Positions 1 through 4,142 of a stretch of 5,258 nt of DNA are shown piece by piece. The position numbers and the translations under genes are program-made. Source of the stretch: an uncultured Collinsella sp. (GTDB lineage Bacteria > Actinomycetota > Coriobacteriia > Coriobacteriales > Coriobacteriaceae); contig USKL01000126.1 of NCBI GenBank assembly GCA_900555225.1, forward strand, positions 1-5,258. Reading direction: 5' to 3'. The first letter of the stretch is position 1. Each line of letters starts with the position of its first letter. The notes under the pieces are model-generated. The model did no database searches. It was not told the DNA's origin and saw only the letters and a list, made by a program, of their open reading frames with translations.

Positions 1-459
1 GTCGAGATCGTCGGCATCAAGGATACCCAGAACACCGTCGTTACCGGTATCGAGATGTTCCGTAAGTCCATGGACTTCTGCGAGGCTGGCGACAACGTCG
101 GTCTGCTGCTCCGCGGCATCAAGCGTGAGGACATCGAGCGCGGCCAGGTTCTCTGCAAGCCCGGTTCGGTTACCCCGCACACCAAGTTCACCGGCGAGAT
201 CTACGTTCTGACCAAGGAGGAGGGCGGCCGTCACACCCCGTTCTTCGATGGTTATCGTCCTCAGTTCTACTTCCGTACCACCGACGTTACCGGTACGGTC
301 AAGCTCCCCGAGGGCACCGAGATGGCTATGCCTGGTGACCACATCACCATCGAGGGCGACCTCATCCACCCGATCGCCATGGAGGAGGGCCTGCGCTTCG
401 CTATCCGCGAGGGTGGCCACACCGTCGGTTCGGGCATCGTCTCCACGATCATTGAGTAA
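1..459 (+). CDS. tuf: Elongation factor Tu, C-terminal part (5' end outside the window)
   Basis: EF-Tu is the GTPase that carries aminoacyl-tRNA to the ribosomal A site in the cytoplasm. The window opens in frame and shows 152 residues up to a TAA stop. They cover the end of domain II and all of domain III, with the hallmark stretches [37 protein letters not shown] and LRFAIREGG. By comparison with E. coli EF-Tu, about 240 N-terminal residues, including the whole GTP-binding domain, lie off the left edge. Two small differences from the E. coli form are visible: a Cys in FCEAGDNVG and CKPG where E. coli has AKPG. A strong terminator 28 bp past the stop closes the unit, so rpmG is probably transcribed separately. 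Identity is certain; the 5' end is not visible. Confidence 0.98.
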   Translation, partial: VEIVGIKDTQNTVVTGIEMFRKSMDFCEAGDNVGLLLRGIKREDIERGQVLCKPGSVTPHTKFTGEIYVLTKEEGGRHTPFFDGYRPQFYFRTTDVTGTVKLPEGTEMAMPGDHITIEGDLIHPIAMEEGLRFAIREGGHTVGSGIVSTIIE

Positions 460-486
460 ATTAGCTCTTTGATATAGCTGACTTAG

Positions 487-521
487 AGAACCCGGCACTT
501 ATATGGGTGCCGGGTTCTTTT
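487..521 (+). terminator. Intrinsic terminator after tuf
   Basis: GAACCCGGCAC (488-498) pairs perfectly with GTGCCGGGTTC (507-517) around an 8-nt loop. The A at 487 and T at 518 add one more pair. The T-rich run TTCTTTT (515-521) follows. This is a classical Rho-independent terminator lying 28 bp beyond the tuf stop. Confidence 0.93.
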
Positions 522-550
522 CTGCAATGGATATTGAGCCGTTGCTGGTG

Positions 551-598
551 TCGAGAGGATCGATAATGGTCCTGGATGCACCGTCGATTAGCTCTCGA
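551..598. repeat. Composite inverted repeat in the tuf-rpmG gap
   Basis: TCGAGAG (551-557) is complementary to CTCTCGA (592-598). Inside it, ATCGAT (559-564) pairs with GTCGAT (583-588), including one G-T pair, and GGT (568-570) pairs with ACC (580-582), leaving a 9-nt loop. The arms are offset by small unpaired bulges at 558, 565-567 and 589-591. It lies between the tuf terminator and the candidate rpmG promoter and has no T-run, so it is not a terminator. It could be an operator-like site, a small structured RNA or a chance arrangement. Nothing in the sequence decides between these. Confidence 0.4.
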
Positions 599-663
599 TG
601 GCTTCATTGATGTGTTCCAAATATGAATGGATCCACCGAGAACCAATTGACTCGAGGTTTTCA

Positions 664-691
664 TTGACAGCACTTACGTGGAGCTGATAAA
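664..691 (+). promoter_or_regulatory. Candidate sigma-70-type promoter for rpmG-tRNA-Trp-secE-nusG
   Basis: A perfect -35 hexamer TTGACA lies at 664-669. After a 16-bp spacer comes GATAAA (686-691), 4 of 6 to TATAAT; TAAAGT at 688-693 with 18-bp spacing is an equally good alternative. Transcription would begin near 698, giving a leader of about 40 nt before rpmG. The position downstream of the tuf terminator and upstream of rpmG fits. Confidence 0.6.
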
Positions 692-722
692 GTAACAACT
701 CGTGCCCGTACGGGGCGGAAAT

Positions 723-728
723 GAAAGG
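723..728 (+). promoter_or_regulatory. Ribosome binding site deciding the rpmG start
   Basis: GAAAGG lies 10 nt before the ATG at 739. An in-frame ATG at 721 directly abuts and overlaps this site, so it cannot be served by it. The start at 739 also gives the usual bL33 N-terminus MRTLVTLAC. Confidence 0.65.
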
Positions 729-738
729 TTCAGGATAC

Positions 739-888
739 ATGCGTACTCTAGTTACTCTTGCGTGCACTGAGTGCAAGCGCCGCAACTATACGACCACCAA
801 GAACAAGTCGACCATGCCTGATCGTATGGAGATCAAGAAGTATTGCCCCTGGTGCCGTCACCACACGCTGCACAAAGAGACTCGCTAG
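739..888 (+). CDS. rpmG: 50S ribosomal protein bL33 (zinc-ribbon form)
   Basis: This 49-residue gene encodes bL33, a small protein of the large ribosomal subunit near the E site. It starts [17 protein letters not shown] and ends in HTLHKETR followed by TAG. Two CxxC pairs, C9/C12 (CTEC) and C36/C39 (CPWC), form the zinc ribbon, so this is the cysteine-containing (C+) paralogue. Length and basic composition match the family. An in-frame ATG 18 nt upstream (721) would add MKGSGY but overlaps the ribosome binding site, so 739 is preferred. The stop is only 13 bp before tRNA-Trp, so the two are probably co-transcribed. In organisms with several bL33 genes the C+ and C- forms are often exchanged according to zinc supply; whether a C- copy exists here cannot be seen. 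Confidence 0.96.
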   Translation: MRTLVTLACTECKRRNYTTTKNKSTMPDRMEIKKYCPWCRHHTLHKETR

Positions 889-901
889 TCTCTAGTCACA
901 T

Positions 902-977
902 ACGCCAGTAGTTCAATTGGTAGAGCATCGGTCTCCAAAACCGAGTGTTGAGGGTTCGAGTCCTTCCTGGCGTGCCA
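902..977 (+). tRNA. trnW: tRNA-Trp (anticodon CCA)
   Basis: A full cloverleaf can be drawn. The acceptor ACGCCAG (902-908) pairs with CTGGCGT (967-973). The D stem is GTTC (911-914) with GAGC (923-926), including one G-T pair. The anticodon stem TCGGT (928-932) pairs with ACCGA (940-944) around loop CTCCAAA, with anticodon CCA at 935-937. The variable loop is GTGTT (945-949). The T stem GAGGG (950-954) pairs with CCTTC (962-966) around TTCGAGT. The discriminator is G974, as expected for tryptophan tRNA, and CCA (975-977) is encoded in the gene. It sits between rpmG and secE on the same strand, with no terminator before it, so it must be cut out of a longer mRNA. Confidence 0.97.
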
Positions 978-986
978 GTCATTATT

Positions 987-1017
987 CCGTAAGCTCCCAC
1001 TTGGGGGCTTACGGTTT
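987..1017 (+). terminator. Hairpin between tRNA-Trp and secE (weak terminator or processing hairpin)
   Basis: CCGTAAGCTCCC (987-998) pairs over 12 positions with GGGGGCTTACGG (1003-1014), with one T-G pair, around the 4-nt loop ACTT. Only TTT follows before ACTCATG, so termination would be partial at best. It begins 9 nt after the tRNA CCA end. It may therefore attenuate readthrough into secE or protect and position the tRNA 3' processing site. Confidence 0.6.
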
Positions 1018-1030
1018 ACTCATGTATAAG
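1001..1030 (+). promoter_or_regulatory. Possible weak promoter for secE-nusG
   Basis: TATAAG at 1025-1030 matches the -10 consensus at 5 of 6 positions. The best -35 at a sensible distance is TTGGGG (1001-1006, 18-bp spacer), only 3 of 6, and it lies inside the 3' arm of the preceding hairpin. A start near 1037 would leave a leader of about 17 nt. This is a consensus match only. Confidence 0.25.
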
Positions 1031-1053
1031 CGCATTGCGCGGAGGTAACCCAA

Positions 1054-1392
1054 ATGGCCAACAAGAAGAACAAGAAGAAGGCTCAGCAGCCGGCACCTGC
1101 CAACAAAGCTGCCGCCAACTCCAAGGTTGAGGCCAAGAAGGCCGTTGCCAAGAAGAACGAGAAGGCTGCGAAGTCCAAGAAGAACGAGAAGCCTGGTTTC
1201 TTCGCCCGCACCAAGAAGTATTTCGCTTCGGTCAAGTCCGAGATGAAGCGTGTCACGTGGCCCGATAAGAAGGAGCTCGTGAACTACTCGGTTGTTGTTT
1301 GCGCTTCTCTGATCGTCGTCGGCGTCGTCATCGCTCTGCTCGATGCTGGCTTTGGCGAGGCTCTTGCTCTGTTCTCTGGATTGAGGGGCTAA
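1054..1392 (+). CDS. secE: Preprotein translocase subunit SecE
   Basis: SecE is the small essential membrane subunit that clamps SecY in the SecYEG protein-export channel. The 112-residue product has three parts. Residues 1-47 are a very Lys/Ala/Asn-rich, probably disordered N-terminal tail containing KKNEK twice. Residues 49-76 are the conserved amphipathic region, with the family signature EMKRVTWPDKKEL. One transmembrane segment lies at about 78-97 (YSVVVCASLIVVGVVIALLD). This single-helix form is typical outside the Enterobacteria, whose SecE has three helices. GGAGGT at 1041-1046 lies 7 nt before the ATG, a strong ribosome binding site that fixes the start. nusG begins 3 bp after the stop, a conserved pairing. 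Identity is secure; the long basic tail is the only odd part. Confidence 0.97.
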   Translation: MANKKNKKKAQQPAPANKAAANSKVEAKKAVAKKNEKAAKSKKNEKPGFFARTKKYFASVKSEMKRVTWPDKKELVNYSVVVCASLIVVGVVIALLDAGFGEALALFSGLRG

Positions 1393-1395
1393 ACC

Positions 1396-1932
1396 ATGTC
1401 TAAGCGTTGGTACGTCGTTCACACTTACTCTGGATACGAGAACCGCGTTAAGTCCGATCTCGAGCATCGCATCGAGACTATGGGCATGCAGGACCGTATC
1501 TTTGATATCGAGATTCCTATGGAGCGCGTCACCGAGATTAAAGAGGGTGGCAAGCGTGAGACCAAGGATTCCAAGATCTTCCCGGGTTATGTCCTGGTCC
1601 GCATGGAGATGGATGACGATGCTTGGACGTGTGTTCGTAACACGCCTGGCGTCACCGGTTTCCTAGGCGGCAACGGCAAGCCCGCTCCGCTTTCCCGCGA
1701 CGAGTACAACAAGATGACTCGTCGTCCCGGTAAGGGCGATTCGCCCAAGCGCACCTCGGTTGATATTGAGGTCGGTACGTCCGTCCGCGTCACCGATGGC
1801 CCGCTTACCGACTTTGATGGCAAGGTCTCCGAGGTTAACACCGAGGCTGGCAAGCTCAAGGTCACGCTGATGATCTTTGGCCGCGAGACGCCGGTCGAGC
1901 TCGACTTTAACCAGGTCGCTGTCATCGCTTAA
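1396..1932 (+). CDS. nusG: Transcription termination/antitermination factor NusG
   Basis: NusG binds RNA polymerase during elongation, affects pausing and termination, and can link polymerase to Rho or the leading ribosome. The 178-residue product has the usual two domains. The NGN domain (about 2-110) starts [17 protein letters not shown] and carries the conserved FPGYVLVRM (62-70) and [10 protein letters not shown] (82-91). The C-terminal KOW domain (about 124-178) has [19 protein letters not shown] and ends with [11 protein letters not shown]. Length matches the compact family form, without the large N-terminal extension seen in some high-GC actinobacteria. Translation starts 3 bp after the secE stop. 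GAGGGG at 1383-1388 inside the end of secE is the likely ribosome binding site, so the two are translationally linked. A 120-bp gap follows before rplK. Confidence 0.98.
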   Translation: MSKRWYVVHTYSGYENRVKSDLEHRIETMGMQDRIFDIEIPMERVTEIKEGGKRETKDSKIFPGYVLVRMEMDDDAWTCVRNTPGVTGFLGGNGKPAPLSRDEYNKMTRRPGKGDSPKRTSVDIEVGTSVRVTDGPLTDFDGKVSEVNTEAGKLKVTLMIFGRETPVELDFNQVAVIA

Positions 1933-2039
1933 GTTTTCGTCCGTTCGCGCGAGCGTGCTTCTTCTGTGACTGCTCATCTCAGGAGTGCTTCTAACACGTG
2001 CGTGCTTACGATATAGCAAGTACTTCACACTCGTGATTC

Positions 2040-2045
2040 GAAAGG
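2040..2045 (+). promoter_or_regulatory. Ribosome binding site deciding the rplK start
   Basis: GAAAGG at 2040-2045 lies only 1 nt from the ATG at 2047 but 7 nt from the ATG at 2053. Correct spacing selects the second ATG, giving the expected L11 N-terminus MAEKKV. Confidence 0.7.
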
Positions 2046-2052
2046 AATGACC

Positions 2053-2481
2053 ATGGCTGAGAAGAAGGTTGCCAACGTCATTAAGCTCCAGATTCCTGCT
2101 GGTGCAGCAAACCCCGCTCCTCCCGTCGGCCCCGCCCTGGGCGCTGCTGGCGTGAACATCATGCAGTTCTGCCAGGCCTTTAACGCCGAGACGCAGGACA
2201 AGAAGGGTGACATCATCCCCGTTGAGATCTCTGTCTACGAGGACAAGTCCTTCTCCTTCATCACCAAGACCCCGCCGGCGGCTCACCTTATCAAGAAGGA
2301 GCTGAACCTCAAGTCTGGTTCCGCTAAGCCCCAGGCTGACAAGGTTGGTCAGCTCTCCCAGGAGCAGCTCACCAAGATCGCCGAGATCAAGATGCCGGAC
2401 CTCAATGCCAACGACATTGACGCCGCCAAGAAGATCATCGCCGGTACCGCCCGTTCCATGGGCGTCACCATCGCTGAGTAG
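2053..2481 (+). CDS. rplK: 50S ribosomal protein uL11
   Basis: L11 binds the GTPase-associated centre of 23S rRNA, where elongation and release factors act; it is also needed for RelA-type stringent signalling and is the thiostrepton target region. The product has 142 residues, the usual length. The N-terminal domain carries the Pro-rich switch [20 protein letters not shown] (21-40). The C-terminal rRNA-binding domain ends with [14 protein letters not shown]. An in-frame ATG 6 nt upstream (2047) would add Met-Thr but is too close to the GAAAGG site, so 2053 is chosen. The 120-bp gap after nusG contains no clear terminator. It has only a weak promoter-like TACGAT (2007-2012) without a good -35, so readthrough from nusG is likely. 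rplA follows after an unusually structured 117-bp gap. Confidence 0.98.
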   Translation: MAEKKVANVIKLQIPAGAANPAPPVGPALGAAGVNIMQFCQAFNAETQDKKGDIIPVEISVYEDKSFSFITKTPPAAHLIKKELNLKSGSAKPQADKVGQLSQEQLTKIAEIKMPDLNANDIDAAKKIIAGTARSMGVTIAE

Positions 2482-2498
2482 CGATTTCTTATGGTAAC

Positions 2499-2580
2499 GG
2501 CGGGTGCTCCGACCGGGGCGCCCGTTAAATGTGTGCAATAGGGCACACGATACGATGTGGGAGGGCTCACGCCCGTTTAA
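2499..2580 (+). promoter_or_regulatory. Structured rplK-rplA intergenic RNA, candidate L1 autoregulatory site
   Basis: Three structures fill this gap. First, CGGGTGCTCC (2501-2510) pairs with GGGGCGCCCG (2515-2524) around loop GACC, extended by two G-T pairs. Second, GTGTGC (2531-2536) pairs with GCACAC (2543-2548). Third, GTGGGAGGGCTCAC (2557-2570) can fold on itself, or GGGC-TCAC-GCCC (2563-2574) can form instead. None has a T-run, so they are not terminators. GTGGGAGGGCT resembles GUGGGAGGCU in the L1-binding region of E. coli 23S rRNA, recalled from memory. L1 is known to repress its own operon by binding an rRNA-like mRNA site, hence the proposal. No covariation was tested. Confidence 0.4.
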
Positions 2581-2584
2581 CCAC

Positions 2585-2590
2585 AGGAGG
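2585..2590 (+). promoter_or_regulatory. Strong ribosome binding site deciding the rplA start
   Basis: AGGAGG at 2585-2590 is 2 nt from the ATG at 2593 and 8 nt from the ATG at 2599. The second gives ideal spacing and the expected L1 start MAKHGKSY. Confidence 0.8.
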
Positions 2591-2598
2591 TAATGCAC

Positions 2599-3306
2599 AT
2601 GGCTAAGCATGGTAAGAGCTATAACGCCGCTGCCGAGAAGATCGACCGCGCCACGCTCTACACCCCCCTTCAGGCTGCCAAGCTCATCAAGGAGCTCGAC
2701 ACTGCAAAGTTCGACGAGACCGTCGAGGCTCACTTCCGTCTGGGCATCGATACTCGTAAGGCTGACCAGAACATCCGTGGTTCCATCTCCCTGCCCCACG
2801 GCACCGGCAAGACCGTTCGTGTTGCCGTCTTCGCCGAGGGCGAGAAGGCCCGTGAGGCTGAGGCTGCCGGCGCCGACATCATCGGTTCCGACGAGCTCGT
2901 CGCCCAGATTCAGAAGGGCGAGATCAACTTCGACGCCGCTATCGCTACGCCGAACATGATGGCCAAGGTTGGCCGCATCGGTAAGATCCTTGGTCCCCGT
3001 GGCCTCATGCCGAACCCCAAGCTCGGCACCGTGACCATGGACGTCGCCAAGATGGTCTCCGAGCTCAAGGCTGGCCGCGTTGAGTATCGCGCCGACCGTT
3101 ATGGCATCTGCCATGTGCCCCTGGGCAAGAAGTCTTTCTCCGACGAGCAGCTCGTCGAGAACTACGCTGCCCTGTACACCGAGATTCTGCGCGTCAAGCC
3201 CTCTTCTGCTAAGGGCAAGTACGTCAAGTCCATCTCCGTGTCTTCCACCATGGGCCCTGGCGTCAAGGTCGATCCCGCTGTCCAGCGTGACTTCCTGGCT
3301 GAGTAA
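2599..3306 (+). CDS. rplA: 50S ribosomal protein uL1
   Basis: L1 forms the mobile stalk beside the ribosomal E site, helps deacylated tRNA leave, and in many bacteria represses translation of its own L11-L1 mRNA. The 235-residue product has normal length. Domain I is made of the N- and C-terminal parts. Domain II in the middle carries the family signature [15 protein letters not shown] (132-146). Near the C-terminus STMGPG (216-221) matches the conserved Thr-Met-Gly RNA-contact motif. An in-frame ATG 6 nt upstream (2593) would add Met-His but lies too near the AGGAGG. The stop is followed by a strong terminator, and the next genes are convergent, so rplJ and rplL are not in this operon. Identity is certain. 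Confidence 0.98.
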   Translation: MAKHGKSYNAAAEKIDRATLYTPLQAAKLIKELDTAKFDETVEAHFRLGIDTRKADQNIRGSISLPHGTGKTVRVAVFAEGEKAREAEAAGADIIGSDELVAQIQKGEINFDAAIATPNMMAKVGRIGKILGPRGLMPNPKLGTVTMDVAKMVSELKAGRVEYRADRYGICHVPLGKKSFSDEQLVENYAALYTEILRVKPSSAKGKYVKSISVSSTMGPGVKVDPAVQRDFLAE

Positions 3307-3342
3307 CTGCTAGTTACTGCCTGAGTACAGCAAGCATTGCTA

Positions 3343-3381
3343 AAGAAACCCGGTTCTGCCTTGTGCAGGACCGGGTTTCTT
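3343..3381. terminator. Bidirectional intrinsic terminator between rplA and the convergent genes
   Basis: A 17-bp stem, AAGAAACCCGGTTCTGC (3343-3359) with GCAGGACCGGGTTTCTT (3365-3381), has one G-T pair and a 5-nt loop. On the plus strand the stem itself ends in the T-rich GTTTCTT, stopping transcripts from rplA. On the minus strand it ends in GGGTTTCTTTA, so it can also stop readthrough from the opposite genes. Its core AACCCGG/CCGGGTT is shared with the terminator after tuf. Confidence 0.92.
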
Positions 3382-3397
3382 GCTATCGCGTCAAAAG

Positions 3398-3430
3398 CAC
3401 CATAAAGGGGACAGTGTCCCCTTTATGGTG
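3398..3430. repeat. Perfect 15-bp palindrome; minus-strand terminator or REP-like element
   Basis: CACCATAAAGGGGAC (3398-3412) is perfectly complementary to GTCCCCTTTATGGTG (3416-3430) around a 3-nt loop, AGT. It ends 1 bp before the minus-strand TAA of the phosphoesterase gene. Read on the minus strand it is followed by CTTTTG, so it could terminate that gene. Its composition (AAAGGGGACA core, no GC-only stem, no long T-run) and the presence of a second strong terminator 17 bp away also fit a dispersed REP-type repeat. Only one copy is visible here, so repetition is unproven. Confidence 0.75.
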
Positions 3431-3431
3431 G

Positions 3432-4142
3432 TTACCAGGGTGTTCTGGCTGTTGAAGACTCGATGGCTTCGTGGCGTTTGAGCTCGCGGCGCATGGTTTG
3501 TGAGTTGAGCCAAGCTGCTTGCCAGCCGCGGATGGGGTAGTGCGTCTGGTCGAGCTCAAACTGCGTATAGCCGCAGGCGTTGATGATCGTCGTTCCACAC
3601 ACATGCTGACGCTCGCGCTGAAAATCGCAACCGTAGCTTTGGTGCACATGCCCGTGCACCATGTAGTCGGGATTCCAGGATTCGAGTGCTGTGTTAAAAC
3701 ACTCGAATCCTCGATGCGGCAGATCGTCCAGATCACCCATACCGGCGGCGGGTGCATGGGTAAGCAGAATGTCGCACCCGCCGACCATCCTAACCTTACG
3801 CGACAGCTTACGCATGCGCTTGGACATCTCGCGTTCGGTGTACATGTTGGCGCCGTCGCGATAACGCATGGACCCGCCAAGGCCCGCAATGCGAATCCCT
3901 CGGTACGTGTACACGCTGTCCTCTACGCAGATACATCCACCCGGTGCATGACGTGCGTAGCGGTCATCGTGATTGCCGCGCACGTAGATGAGCGGTCTGT
4001 TGATGACCGTGACCAAAAACTCAAGATAGTCCGGGTCCAGATCGCCAGCGGACAAAATCAGGTCGACACCCTCAAAGCGTTCCTTGCGAAAGCACTCCCA
4101 AAGGCATCGTTCTTCGGTATCGGCTATGGCAAGGATTTTCAT
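3432..4142 (-). CDS. Calcineurin-like metallophosphoesterase family protein
   Basis: The 236-residue product has the metal-binding layout of the calcineurin-like phosphoesterases, which hydrolyse phosphomono- or diesters with two metal ions. Visible motifs are IAD (6-8), AGDLD (32-36), RGNHDD (55-60), LLTHAP (126-131) and VHGHVH (162-167). The first motif is D8-T9-E10, where the family usually has DxH. GLGGSMRYR (87-95) is another recognisable block. I recall similar proteins, also lacking that His, in Lachnospiraceae and other gut Gram-positives. The substrate is unknown. No signal peptide or membrane segment is seen, so it is probably cytosolic. The ATG overlaps the stop of the upstream BMP-domain gene as ATGA, with no clear Shine-Dalgarno sequence before it, implying translational coupling. 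The gene ends 1 bp before a perfect palindrome. Family is secure; function is not. Confidence 0.9.
   Translation of the reverse strand: MKILAIADTEERCLWECFRKERFEGVDLILSAGDLDPDYLEFLVTVINRPLIYVRGNHDDRYARHAPGGCICVEDSVYTYRGIRIAGLGGSMRYRDGANMYTEREMSKRMRKLSRKVRMVGGCDILLTHAPAAGMGDLDDLPHRGFECFNTALESWNPDYMVHGHVHQSYGCDFQRERQHVCGTTIINACGYTQFELDQTHYPIRGWQAAWLNSQTMRRELKRHEAIESSTARTPW

Noticed and set aside
594..605. CTCGATGGCTTC also occurs at 3459-3470
   Set aside because: One shared 12-mer in a window of this size is expected by chance, and the second copy lies in the phosphoesterase coding sequence.
461..785. Two small minus-strand open frames in the tuf-rpmG gap
   Set aside because: They run across the tuf terminator or into rpmG, have no ribosome binding site I can see, and have no family resemblance.
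1030..1040. GCGC-ATT-GCGC mini-hairpin just before the secE ribosome binding site
   Set aside because: Only 4 bp, too short to claim regulation. It may slightly affect secE initiation but cannot be supported from sequence alone.
1933..2046. Promoter or L11 leader in the nusG-rplK gap
   Set aside because: TACGAT (2007-2012) has no acceptable -35 partner, and no stem longer than about 4 bp is evident. Readthrough from nusG is simpler.
1663..3114. Long open frame of 483 codons on the minus strand across nusG, rplK and rplA
   Set aside because: It is the antisense shadow of three certain, codon-biased genes. Its Leu/Gly/Asp-rich product has no recognisable domain.
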